In this document: piece after piece, positions 31,178 to 38,588 of the stretch
Layout: every line of letters begins with the position of its first letter
Position numbering within the stretch: the stretch's first letter is position 1
Assembly: GCA_963820315.1 (NCBI GenBank)
Contig: CAWFZK010000042.1
Location: 86,341 to 150,340 of the forward strand
Direction of reading: 5' to 3'
From: JACVRW01 sp963820315
GTDB taxonomy: Bacteria; Actinomycetota; Thermoleophilia; Solirubrobacterales; Thermoleophilaceae
DNA length: 64,000 nt
Made by a program: the position numbers and the translations under genes
The notes under the pieces: model-generated
Database searches by the model: none
Seen by the model: the letters and a program-made list of their open reading frames with translations, nothing else
What the model was told of the DNA's origin: nothing

Positions 31178-32280
31178 CCCTTCGCCACGCGCGCGGCGTG
31201 CCGCTTGGCGCTCGGCTCGGCAAAGGCTGCCAGCGCCTCGGCCTCGGCGAGCGCCGCCTTGCGGTCCGCCGCGCGCAGCCGGGCGAGCGGCTCGATCACC
31301 ACGGTGGCGGTTCCGCGCGCCTTCTCGAGCTTCCAGAAGGCCGCCACCCTGCCGTCCACGAGCACGGTCGCGCGCACGCGCAGGTTCTTCGTCGTCAGCG
31401 ACTTGCGATGGGCGTCCGCGATCACGCGCGTGCGGTCCGCGTGGGCGAGCATCAGGCTGTCGAACTCCGGCAGCAGCCGCACCGGAGCGGGCGTGTCCTC
31501 CGGCGGGCGCGGCGCGTCCTTCAGGTCATACAGCTCGCGCCCGCCCTCGTCCTTGAAGCGCCGGAGCTCCGAGGCAAGCTTCTCGAACACCGGGGCGAGC
31601 CCGCCGCCGCCGAGCCAGGCCTCCATGTCCCCCACCGAGGCGGGGCCGAACGCGGCCAGGTAGCGGCGCACCAGCTCGGCGCGGTCGGGCCGCTTGCGCA
31701 GCGGCTTGCCGATCCAGCGCTCCGCGTCAGTGAACGGGGCCTTCGGCGTGAAGCCCCAGCGGCCGCCGTCGGGCACGCGCACGAGCGGGAGGCTCGTTCG
31801 CACGACGGCGGCGATCGCGCGGACGTCGGCCTCCGGGTGGCGCTTCGCCAGCGCATCGCGAAGCGCCGCGGCCGACATCGAGTCCTCCTTGCCGAACAGA
31901 CCGCGGCCGTCCTCCACCAGCGCCGCGATGTCCACCCCCTCGAGCCGCGCGGCGAGATAGCGCGCCATGTCGCCCTCGAGCGCCTCGGCGATCGCCGATT
32001 GGAGGCGCGTGTAGTCGCGCGCCGGGAGCAGGTGGACGGTGCCGCGCATGGCCGTCGCGCGCACGACCTCGCGCTCCTCGATGGCGTTCTCCAGCTCGGG
32101 CGCCTCGAAGCCCGCGAGCCGCGACCAGAGGCCGATGTACGGCGGACCCGGCTCCTGCGCCTGCATGCCCCCGAGCCGGCCGGTCGCCTCGACGGCGCCG
32201 AGCTCGTGGCGCTCCAGCAGCAGCTGACGCGCCAGCGTTGCGCGGCCGAGCTCGCGACTGGTCAGGACCTTGTCCGCCAC
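31174..32280 (-). CDS. Winged-helix DNA glycosylase of the AlkZ/AlkX (HTH_42) family
   Basis: 368 residues starting MADKVLTSRELGRATLARQ. The family signature Q-x-Q is present as MQAQEP (Gln40, Gln42), the proposed catalytic pair of AlkZ glycosylases that unhook bulky or crosslinked N7-alkyl bases; three winged-helix modules follow, with LPEFDSLMLAHADRTRV near the end. GTG 32280 is chosen because upstream in-frame sequence is shadow of the next gene. Biological substrate unknown; it lies 1.1 kb from dinB and may belong to a damage response. Confidence 0.83.
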   Translation of the reverse strand: MADKVLTSRELGRATLARQLLLERHELGAVEATGRLGGMQAQEPGPPYIGLWSRLAGFEAPELENAIEEREVVRATAMRGTVHLLPARDYTRLQSAIAEALEGDMARYLAARLEGVDIAALVEDGRGLFGKEDSMSAAALRDALAKRHPEADVRAIAAVVRTSLPLVRVPDGGRWGFTPKAPFTDAERWIGKPLRKRPDRAELVRRYLAAFGPASVGDMEAWLGGGGLAPVFEKLASELRRFKDEGGRELYDLKDAPRPPEDTPAPVRLLPEFDSLMLAHADRTRVIADAHRKSLTTKNLRVRATVLVDGRVAAFWKLEKARGTATVVIEPLARLRAADRKAALAEAEALAAFAEPSAKRHAARVAKG

Positions 32281-32327
32281 GCCGCGATCATGCCAGGCGC
32301 CTGCGCCGCGGCGTCCGCCTGGACAGC

Positions 32328-32348
32328 GTGTCGAGCGGCCATCGACAC
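32328..32348. promoter_or_regulatory. Dyad GTGTCGA-N7-TCGACAC between divergent genes
   Basis: Perfect 7-bp arms at 32328-32334 and 32342-32348 in the 117-base gap between the AlkZ-like gene and the first S51-like gene, 14 bases upstream of the plus-strand -35. Candidate operator for an unknown regulator. Confidence 0.45.
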
Positions 32349-32362
32349 TTGGCCAGGATTGA

Positions 32363-32391
32363 TTGACCGGGCCCACGCGCGACCCTAACCT
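32363..32391 (+). promoter_or_regulatory. Sigma70-type promoter, leaderless transcript
   Basis: TTGACC (32363-32368), 17-bp spacer, TAACCT (32386-32391). Transcription would begin about 32398, exactly the ATG of the S51-like gene, and no Shine-Dalgarno is present. Confidence 0.65.
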
Positions 32392-32397
32392 CGACCG

Positions 32398-33180
32398 ATG
32401 CCCGGCGACCCGCGGCAGATCGTGGCGTTCGGTGGCGGCGGCTTCTCGATGGAGCGCGGCAACACGCTGCTGGACGACTACGTGCTCGGGCTTGCCCGCA
32501 GGCGCGGCGGCGGCGCGCGCCCGCGCGTCTGCTTCCTGCCCACCGCGAGCGGAGACGCAGACCACTACATCGTGCGCTTCTACCGGGCCTTCTCGCCCGA
32601 GTTCTGCGAGCCGTCGCACGTGTCGCTGTTCCGGCGCGAGTGCGCCGTCGGCGACGTTCGCGAGCACCTGCTGACGCGCGACCTCATCTACGTCGGCGGC
32701 GGCAGCGTCATCAGCCTCCTGGGCGCCTGGCGCGCGCACGGGATCGACCTGATCCTGCGCGAGGCCTGGGAGCACGGCGTGGTCCTGTGCGGCCTGAGCG
32801 CGGGCTCGCTGTGCTGGTTCTCCGAGGCGGTGACCGCCTTCCACGGCCCGCCCCAACCGGTGGCCGGGCTCGGGCTGCTGCCCTGGAGCAACTGCGTCCA
32901 CTTCGATGCCGAGCCGGCGCGCTGCGTCGGCTACCGGCGCCTGCTCGCCGAGGGGATGCCGCCCGGCTACGCGGCCGAGGACGGCGCCGCGCTCCACTTC
33001 GAGGGCGAGCGGCTCACTCGCGTGGTCGCCTCGCGCCCGGGCGCCCGCGCACACCGGATGCGCTGGACGGGCAAGCGCGTGAGCCGGCGCCCCCTGGCGT
33101 CGACCTATCTGGGCGTGGCCGGGGACGGCGCGGCGCCCGCCGCGGAGCCGGCGGGGCGCCTGTCGGTGGTGGCCGCCTGA
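32398..33180 (+). CDS. Peptidase S51/PepE-like protein (class I GATase fold), copy 1
   Basis: 260 residues: GGGGFS near the start, FLPTASGDAD, the beta-strand IYVGGGSV and nucleophile elbow CGLSAGS (Ser134), with NCVHFD as the likely His region. Peptidase E relatives cleave Asp-X dipeptides or cyanophycin-like material with a Ser-His pair; the exact substrate is not visible. The start codon coincides with the predicted transcription start. A second, ~45% similar-looking copy follows after 5 bases, so the pair probably arose by tandem duplication. Confidence 0.85.
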   Translation: MPGDPRQIVAFGGGGFSMERGNTLLDDYVLGLARRRGGGARPRVCFLPTASGDADHYIVRFYRAFSPEFCEPSHVSLFRRECAVGDVREHLLTRDLIYVGGGSVISLLGAWRAHGIDLILREAWEHGVVLCGLSAGSLCWFSEAVTAFHGPPQPVAGLGLLPWSNCVHFDAEPARCVGYRRLLAEGMPPGYAAEDGAALHFEGERLTRVVASRPGARAHRMRWTGKRVSRRPLASTYLGVAGDGAAPAAEPAGRLSVVAA

Positions 33181-33185
33181 GGCCC

Positions 33186-34007
33186 GTGCTCCCGCTCGCG
33201 CAGGACCCGCGGCGCATCGTCGCGATGGGCGGCGGCGGCTTCTCCGCGCCGCCAGGCGATCCGGCGCTCGACCTCTACGTGCTGCAGGTCGCCCGCAAGC
33301 CGCACCCTCGCATCTGCCTGCTGCCCACGGCCGGGGGCGACGCCGAGGAGCAGATCCGCCGCTTCTACTCGGCCTTCCGCCACCTTCCCTGCGAGCCGAC
33401 CCACGTGTCGCTCTTCAGGCTCGGCAGCGACCGCATCGACCTGCGCGAGGTGCTGCTCTCCCAGGATGTGCTCTACGTGGGGGGCGGCAGCCTGCTGAAC
33501 CTGCTCGCGGTCTGGCGCGCGCACGGCGCCGAGAGGCTGCTGCGCGAGGCGTGGGAGATGGGGATCGTCCTGTGCGGCATCAGCGCGGGCTCGATGTGCT
33601 GGTTCGAGGCCGGGCTCACCACGTCGTTCGGCGAGCCGCGGCCAGTGCGCGCGCTTGGCTTCCTGCGCGGCAGCAACTCCGTCCACCACGACAGCGAGCG
33701 CGAGCGCCGGCCGTGCTACCACCAGGCGATTCGCAGCGAGTCCGTGCCGCCGGGCTACGCGGTCGACGACGGCGCCGGCCTGCTGTTCGCGGGCACGGAG
33801 CTGGTGGAGGCGGTCAGCGCCCGCCCCGGCGCCGGCGCCTACTGGGTCGAGGAGGTCGCGGGCGAGGCGGTCGAGACGCCGCTGGAGCTGGTCGCGCTGC
33901 CGGGCCGTGAGGACCTCGCACCGCCCACCCCGCTGTCGATCGTCGAGCTGCGCGAGGCGCGCGCCCGCCGGCTCGGCCGGGGCGACGCGCGGCGCGGGCG
34001 TCGCTGA
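33186..34007 (+). CDS. Peptidase S51/PepE-like protein (class I GATase fold), copy 2
   Basis: 273 residues from a GTG five bases after the stop of copy 1. Same blocks in the same order: GGGGFS, LLPTAGGDAE, LYVGGGSLLN, nucleophile elbow CGISAGS (Ser133), NSVHHDSE and PPGYAVDDGAGLLF. The C-terminus (LVALPGREDLAPP) is longer than in copy 1. Both copies keep the catalytic Ser and a His-rich segment, so both may be active, possibly on different acidic peptides or as a heterodimer (inference). Confidence 0.85.
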   Translation: MLPLAQDPRRIVAMGGGGFSAPPGDPALDLYVLQVARKPHPRICLLPTAGGDAEEQIRRFYSAFRHLPCEPTHVSLFRLGSDRIDLREVLLSQDVLYVGGGSLLNLLAVWRAHGAERLLREAWEMGIVLCGISAGSMCWFEAGLTTSFGEPRPVRALGFLRGSNSVHHDSERERRPCYHQAIRSESVPPGYAVDDGAGLLFAGTELVEAVSARPGAGAYWVEEVAGEAVETPLELVALPGREDLAPPTPLSIVELREARARRLGRGDARRGRR

Positions 34008-34014
34008 CGGGCGC

Positions 34015-34359
34015 TCAGGATCGGGGCCGGCCGCGCGCGACCGACTCGTCGCTCGAGAAGTCGAACTCGTCGAGCAGCTCGTAGATCCCGCGCAGCTGGG
34101 TCGACTCGATCACCTCGTCGATGCGAGCGTGCCGGGCCGCCTCCTGCGCGGCGACGCGCCTTAGGCCCTCGTCGAGCGCGGTCCGGTCAGGGACGTCGAC
34201 GAACCCCACGGCCAGGATCTCGCGCTCGTCTGCGATGTTGCGGGCGGTGTAGGGCCCGCGCCCGGGGACGCCGAAGCCGCGCTCGGGATACCAGGCGTCG
34301 ATGAAGTCGTCGTAGCTCGCTCCGGATCGCAGTGTCCGGGCCAGGACGGAGATGTACAT
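34015..34359 (-). CDS. Conserved protein of unknown function
   Basis: 114 residues: an opening strand (MYISVLARTL), an amphipathic helix (SYDDFIDAWYPERGFG), a strand with ILAVGFVDVP and a second helix, then an acidic tail (DEFDFSSDES). It resembles dimeric ferredoxin-like/ABM-type proteins, but no catalytic residue is obvious. Located downstream of another minus-strand gene, separated from it by a terminator-like hairpin (34384-34402), so it probably has its own promoter. Confidence 0.65.
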   Translation of the reverse strand: MYISVLARTLRSGASYDDFIDAWYPERGFGVPGRGPYTARNIADEREILAVGFVDVPDRTALDEGLRRVAAQEAARHARIDEVIESTQLRGIYELLDEFDFSSDESVARGRPRS

Positions 34360-34380
34360 GCCGCGATTCTCCCCAACGCG

Positions 34381-34402
34381 AAACGGCGCCGCCAGGGCGC
34401 CG
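34381..34402 (-). terminator. Intrinsic terminator-like hairpin
   Basis: On the minus strand CGGCGCC-N5-GGCGCCG (34384-34402) followed by TTT (34381-34383). It lies 46 bases downstream of the stop at 34448 and 22 bases before the next start. Confidence 0.6.
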
Positions 34403-34447
34403 CTTCACGAGGGGAGGTTGGAGGCCCCTTGGGGAGGGCGGGGACGC

Positions 34448-34753
34448 TTACGCGCCCGCGTGCGACATGCGCCCGCGCAGGAGGGAGCGCAGGCGGCCGC
34501 GGCGGGGCGAGTGGGTCCCCGCGCTGTCGATCTGCGCGCGGCGCAGCTCGAGCAGGGCGACGAGCTCGGCGGTCGGCTCGAACGGGTCGGCGATCGGGCG
34601 GCCGGAGCCGAGCGGCAGCGCCGCGAGGATGCGCGAGTCGGCCTCAGCGATCAGCGCGGGGCCGCGAGGCGGGCGGGCGCTGTCGAGTGCCGCGAGCCGC
34701 TCCAGCGCAACCTGGTCGCCTGAATGGGAGCGGCGGACGGAGAAGTTCTTCAT
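34448..34753 (-). CDS. Small protein resembling the start of a GNAT-type domain
   Basis: 101 residues starting MKNFSVRRSHSGDQVALERLAALDSARPP, which resembles the first strand and helix of GNAT acetyltransferases (AALERLAALD), then ALIAEADSRILAALPLG, but the acetyl-CoA-binding Q/RxxGxG/A motif is missing; it ends in an arginine-rich tail. Possibly a GNAT remnant turned into a stand-alone protein. ATG 34753 with AGGAGG upstream is preferred over a longer frame. Divergent from the MocR gene; the shared region carries TGTATGACC repeats. Confidence 0.7.
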   Translation of the reverse strand: MKNFSVRRSHSGDQVALERLAALDSARPPRGPALIAEADSRILAALPLGSGRPIADPFEPTAELVALLELRRAQIDSAGTHSPRRGRLRSLLRGRMSHAGA

Positions 34754-34788
34754 GTCGGACGACCTCCTTCTGATCATCTTGGGTTGTC

Positions 34789-34824
34789 TGTATGACCTTG
34801 TATGTGTAGTGTATGACCTACAAG
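34789..34824. promoter_or_regulatory. MocR-type operator: two direct repeats
   Basis: TGTATGACC at 34789-34797 and 34810-34818, 21 bp apart (two helix turns), plus CTTGTA/TACAAG at 34797-34802 and 34819-34824. The region is markedly AT-richer than its surroundings. Direct repeats of this spacing are typical of MocR/PdxR dimers. Covers the divergent promoters of the GNAT-like and MocR genes. Confidence 0.6.
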
Positions 34825-34834
34825 GAGGCAGACA

Positions 34835-36334
34835 ATGTCCTACAAGATCGATTTGTCTGGTCTGAGCAGGGACGGCGAGGTATCACTGACGCAGCAGCTC
34901 GTCGAGCGCTTCAGGCGCGCCATCGACGAGGGCGAGCTCGACCCAGGCGAGAAGCTGCCTCCAACGCGCGAGCTGGCCGCCGAGGTCGGCGTCAACCACC
35001 TCACGGCCGCGCGCGTGTACCGGAAGCTCGCCGAGCTCGGCTACGTGACCGCCTCCGTGGGTCGCGGCACCTTCGTGCGCGCGCTCGCCCCCGAGGCGAG
35101 CGAGGAGTTCGGCGACGACTGGCAGGTCTACGCACTGCCCGAGCACGCTGTGACCTATCCGGAGCGCGTGCTGGCGGATGCCTTCGCCAGCGCGGGCGAC
35201 CCCGACCTGATCTCGCTCGCGGTCGGCTGGCCCTCACCCCGCCTCTATCCGACCGCCGAGCTCGCGCAGATCGCCGCCGACGTCTTCGAGGAGGAGGGCG
35301 GCGAGGCGCTCTCCTACCTGCCGGCCGAGGGCCTGTACGCGTTCCGCGAGCAGCTCGCGCTGCGCGGGCGCCACTACGGCTGGGCCGACGAACCGGACGA
35401 GATCGTGGTCGTGTCGGGGGCCAAGCAGGGGCTCAACCTCGCTGCCAAGGCGACGCTCGAGGCGGGCGACGTCGCGGTGGTCGAGTCACCCACCTTCCTC
35501 GGCCTGCTCGAGTCGCTGCGCCACACGGGCGCGCGCGTGATCGGCGTGCCGGTCGACGAGGACGGCCTCGATGTGGACGCGCTCGAGCGCCAGCTCGCGC
35601 GTCACGAGGTCAAGCTCGTCGCGCTCCAGACGGCCTGCCACAACCCAACGGGGCGCAACCTCTCCGAGGAGCGCCGCCAGCGCCTTGCCCAGCTCGCCGT
35701 CGAACGCAACTTCTTCATCATCGAGGACCGCGTCTACGCGGACACGAGCTTCGACGGCAGCGCGCCGCCGCCGATCCGCGAGCTCGTGCCGGCGCACGTG
35801 ATCTACGTGAACTCGCTCTCGAAGGTCGTCGGCGGCGGACTGCGCTGCGGCTGGGTTGTCGCGCGCGGGCCCGTGCGCGAGCGGATCGCGATGCTGAAGC
35901 TGGCCGACGACTTCCACAGCCCGACGCTGATCCAGCACATGGCCGCGCGCTGGCTCGCCGCCGGCGCCCACGACCGCTACGTCGAGAGCACGCTGCCCTT
36001 CTACCGCGAGCGCCGCGACGCGCTCGTCGAGGCGCTCGAGCGCCACATGCCCGGCGAGTACCGCGCGGACATTCCAAGCGGCGGCCACCACCTCTGGGTC
36101 ACGCTCACGCGCGCCCTCGACGAGCGCAGCCTGTACTCGGAGGCACAGCGTCACGGCGTGGCCTTCACCCCGGGCGGCGCCGTCACCGCCGAGCGCCGCT
36201 CGCAGGTCTCGCTGCGACTGTCGTTCTCGCTGCTCGATCCGCCGGAGCTCGACGAGGGCGTCCGGCGCCTGGCCAGGGCGATGCGCGAGGTGCGCCGCAG
36301 GTCGCGGCACTCGGTCGCCGCGCCGATGTCCTAG
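34835..36334 (+). CDS. MocR-type PLP-dependent GntR family regulator
   Basis: 499 residues: N-terminal GntR winged helix (about 15-85, RRAIDEGELDPGEKLPPTRELAAEVGV...GRGTFV) joined to a fold-type I aminotransferase domain with the PLP lysine in NSLSKVVGGGLRCGW (Lys330) and NPTGRN. Such proteins sense PLP or an amino compound and control e.g. PLP or transporter genes. Strong AAGGAGG precedes the ATG. Probably binds the TGTATGACC repeats just upstream and regulates itself and the divergent gene. Its stop overlaps the convergent MarR gene by 4 bases. Confidence 0.9.
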   Translation: MSYKIDLSGLSRDGEVSLTQQLVERFRRAIDEGELDPGEKLPPTRELAAEVGVNHLTAARVYRKLAELGYVTASVGRGTFVRALAPEASEEFGDDWQVYALPEHAVTYPERVLADAFASAGDPDLISLAVGWPSPRLYPTAELAQIAADVFEEEGGEALSYLPAEGLYAFREQLALRGRHYGWADEPDEIVVVSGAKQGLNLAAKATLEAGDVAVVESPTFLGLLESLRHTGARVIGVPVDEDGLDVDALERQLARHEVKLVALQTACHNPTGRNLSEERRQRLAQLAVERNFFIIEDRVYADTSFDGSAPPPIRELVPAHVIYVNSLSKVVGGGLRCGWVVARGPVRERIAMLKLADDFHSPTLIQHMAARWLAAGAHDRYVESTLPFYRERRDALVEALERHMPGEYRADIPSGGHHLWVTLTRALDERSLYSEAQRHGVAFTPGGAVTAERRSQVSLRLSFSLLDPPELDEGVRRLARAMREVRRRSRHSVAAPMS

Positions 36335-36792
36335 CGGACGAGCACGCGCTCCCAGAGGCCGCCGAGCTCGCGCAGCTCATCGCGCGAGAAGCGGCTCAGG
36401 AACAGCCGGCGCACGCCCTCGAGATGCGTGCGGCGCGCGTCGTTGAAGGCCTCACGCCCGGCGGGCGTGATCTGGGCGAAGTAGCCGCGCGCGTCCTCGT
36501 CGCACTGGACGCGCTCGAGCAGCCCCGCGCGCTCGAGCCGGTCGACGAGCCGCGTCAGACCGCTGCGGCTCAACAGCACCGAGTCGGCCAGCTCGGACAT
36601 GCGCATGCGGCCGTCGGGCTCGTCGGCCAGGAAGAGCAGCACCTCGTAGGAGGACAGCGGCAGGCCGTGAACCTCGGTCAGCTCGGTGTCGAGGGCCTTC
36701 GTGAGCTCGGCGTGCACGCGCAGCATTCCGCGCCATGCGCCCAGCTCCTCGCGGTCGAGAAGTTGAATCCCGTCGTTGCCGTTGATGCTCAT
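36331..36792 (-). CDS. MarR family transcriptional regulator
   Basis: 153 residues with the winged helix RMRMSELADSVLLSRSGLTRLVDRLERAGLLERVQCDEDARGYFAQIT, including the wing D-x-R. It follows the molybdo-enzyme operon on the same strand after 65 bases. A dyad TTAGTTGCGGGCACAACAAG (36808-36827) just upstream suggests self-regulation and its own promoter. Whether it also controls the operon is not shown. Confidence 0.87.
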   Translation of the reverse strand: MSINGNDGIQLLDREELGAWRGMLRVHAELTKALDTELTEVHGLPLSSYEVLLFLADEPDGRMRMSELADSVLLSRSGLTRLVDRLERAGLLERVQCDEDARGYFAQITPAGREAFNDARRTHLEGVRRLFLSRFSRDELRELGGLWERVLVR

Positions 36793-36807
36793 AGGGCTGC
36801 GCCCCAG

Positions 36808-36827
36808 TTAGTTGCGGGCACAACAAG
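36808..36827. promoter_or_regulatory. Candidate MarR operator
   Basis: TTAGTTG-CGGGCA-CAACAAG, imperfect dyad with GTTG/CAAC core, 16-35 bases before the MarR start codon; typical placement for MarR autorepression. Confidence 0.5.
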
Positions 36828-36857
36828 TGTACCCGCTGTGGCGCGGGTCGAGGCGGA

Positions 36858-37439
36858 TCAGGCGACGGGGCCGCCGGCGCGCAGCGCGTCGAGCTCCGAC
36901 GGCGTGTCGACGTCCTCACCGCCGCCCAGGTCCCCGCAGGGCACCTCGCGAACGGGGACGCTCATCAGCAGGTTGCGCGCGCCGTGGTCGCCGGTCACGT
37001 CCCGCATGCGCGCGAACAGCTGGTGCTCGAGCAACACCGGATGGCCGGGGTCGCCTCCGTAGCTCGCCCGCACGGCGAGCGCCCCGTCGCCGCGCGCGGC
37101 GATCACGCGGCGGATCGCGTCCGGGGAAACGCGCGGCTGGTCGCCGAGCGTGACCACCACCGCCTCGCAGTCCTTCAGCTCGGCGAGCCCGCAGGCGAGC
37201 GACGCCGCCTGGCCCTCCTGCCAGCGCTCGCACAGGTGCGGCTCGGCGCCGTGCAGGTCGACGCCCGCGATCACCTCCTCCGCCCCCGCTCCGAGTACGA
37301 CGATCACGCGCCCGACGGGCGATGCCGTGATCGCCCCGACGGAGTGCTCGAGCAGCGGGCGGCCGTCGAGCAGGGCGAGCTGCTTCGCGCTCCCGAAGCG
37401 CGAGGCCTCTCCCGCCGCCAGCACGAGGCCTCCGATCAC
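36858..37439 (-). CDS. MobA-like NTP transferase / molybdenum cofactor cytidylyltransferase (MocA type)
   Basis: 193 residues: LAAGEASRFGSAKQL (N-terminal NTP-binding loop), LGDQPRV and GNPGHPVLL-like GDPGHPVLL, ending in VDTPSELDAL. MocA attaches CMP to molybdopterin to form MCD, the cofactor of CO dehydrogenase/xanthine-oxidase family enzymes, which matches its place at the end of that operon. The ATG overlaps the stop of the XdhC gene (ATGA). A second role as a nucleotide-sugar transferase is unlikely in this context. Confidence 0.87.
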   Translation of the reverse strand: MIGGLVLAAGEASRFGSAKQLALLDGRPLLEHSVGAITASPVGRVIVVLGAGAEEVIAGVDLHGAEPHLCERWQEGQAASLACGLAELKDCEAVVVTLGDQPRVSPDAIRRVIAARGDGALAVRASYGGDPGHPVLLEHQLFARMRDVTGDHGARNLLMSVPVREVPCGDLGGGEDVDTPSELDALRAGGPVA

Positions 37440-38546
37440 GCGCCCACCTCGTGGATGCGGCCGCCGGCCTCGGACAGGCGGCCGCCGCTGCGCGCGTTCC
37501 TGACGGCAACGACCTCGGCCATGATCGAGAGCGCCGTCTCCTCCGGCGTGACGGCGCCGAGGTCGAGCCCGATCGGCGCCGCGATCCGGTCGAGCAGCTC
37601 CTCCTCGAGGCCGGCGGCGAGCAGCCGCTCGCGGCGCTGCGCCTGCGCCCGGCGGCTTCCCATCGCGCCGACGTAGGGCGCCTCGGAGTGGAGCGCCAGC
37701 TCGAGCGCCGCGTCATCCAGCTTGGGGTCGTGGGTGAGCACCGCGATGTAGGTGGCGCGGTCGATCCCGCCGATCCGGGCGAACGCGTCCTCCGGCCAGG
37801 CGGCGATCACCTCCTCCGCCTCCGGGAAGCGCTCGGGCGTCGCGAACTGCGAGCGCGGGTCGCACACGAAGGGCCGCCAGCCGGCGGCCCTGGCGAGGCG
37901 ACACAGCGCCGCCGCGTAGTCGACCGCGCCGAATACGACGAGCCGCGGTGCAGGGGCCGTGACGTCGACGAACAGCGTCACGTCGCCGACCGGCCGCTGC
38001 TCTGAGCGCTCGGCCCACATCAGCTCCTCGGCCGCCTCGACGCCGGCGCGGTCGAGCTCGGCGCTGCCGAGGCCCCCAGCCGTCCCGCCGTCGGCGCCCA
38101 CGAACAGCTTGGCCCCCAGGCCCTCGCCCTCGATCACCGTGACGAGAGCAGCGCGGCCGTCCTCGCCCGCGATGCGGGCGAACTCCCCCTGAGCGCTCGC
38201 TCGGACGCGGAGCGTCGGCCGCGGAGCGACCCGTCACCGAGTATTCCTCGACGAACACGTCGATCTCGCCGCCGCATGGAAGCCCGACGTCCCAGGCGTC
38301 ACTGTCGGCGATGCCGAAATGCAGCAGCTTCGGGCCGTCGCCGCCGAGCACCTCGCCGGCGGCCTCGACGACGGCGCCCTCGACGCAGCCTCCCGAGACC
38401 GCGCCCGAGACCTCGCCGTGCTCGTTCACGGCCATCTTCGCCCCGGGCGGGCGCGGCGCCGAGCGCTTGACCGCGACGACGGTCGCTATGGCAACGCGGT
38501 CGCCACGCTCGCGCCAACCGCGTACGTCATCCAGCACATCCTTCAC
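37436..38546 (-). pseudogene. XdhC/CoxI-family molybdenum cofactor insertion protein, one frameshift
   Basis: The N-terminal XdhC domain (SAPRPPGAKMAVNEHGEVSG, GGCVEGAVVEAAGEVL, GLPCGGEIDVFVE) reads from GTG 38546 and breaks near 38225; the C-terminal Rossmann-type domain (RLVVFGAVDYAAALCRLARA, YVGAMGSRRAQ) continues one base shifted to 37436. Rejoined length ~369 residues, normal for the family. It stabilises and inserts sulfurated molybdenum cofactor. One extra base explains the break; the downstream MobA-like gene overlaps it by 4 bases, showing the original frame. Confidence 0.82.
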
Positions 38547-38588
38547 GGGTTCCCTTCCCTTCCTTGCAGAACCTTTCCCCCAAGGTGC

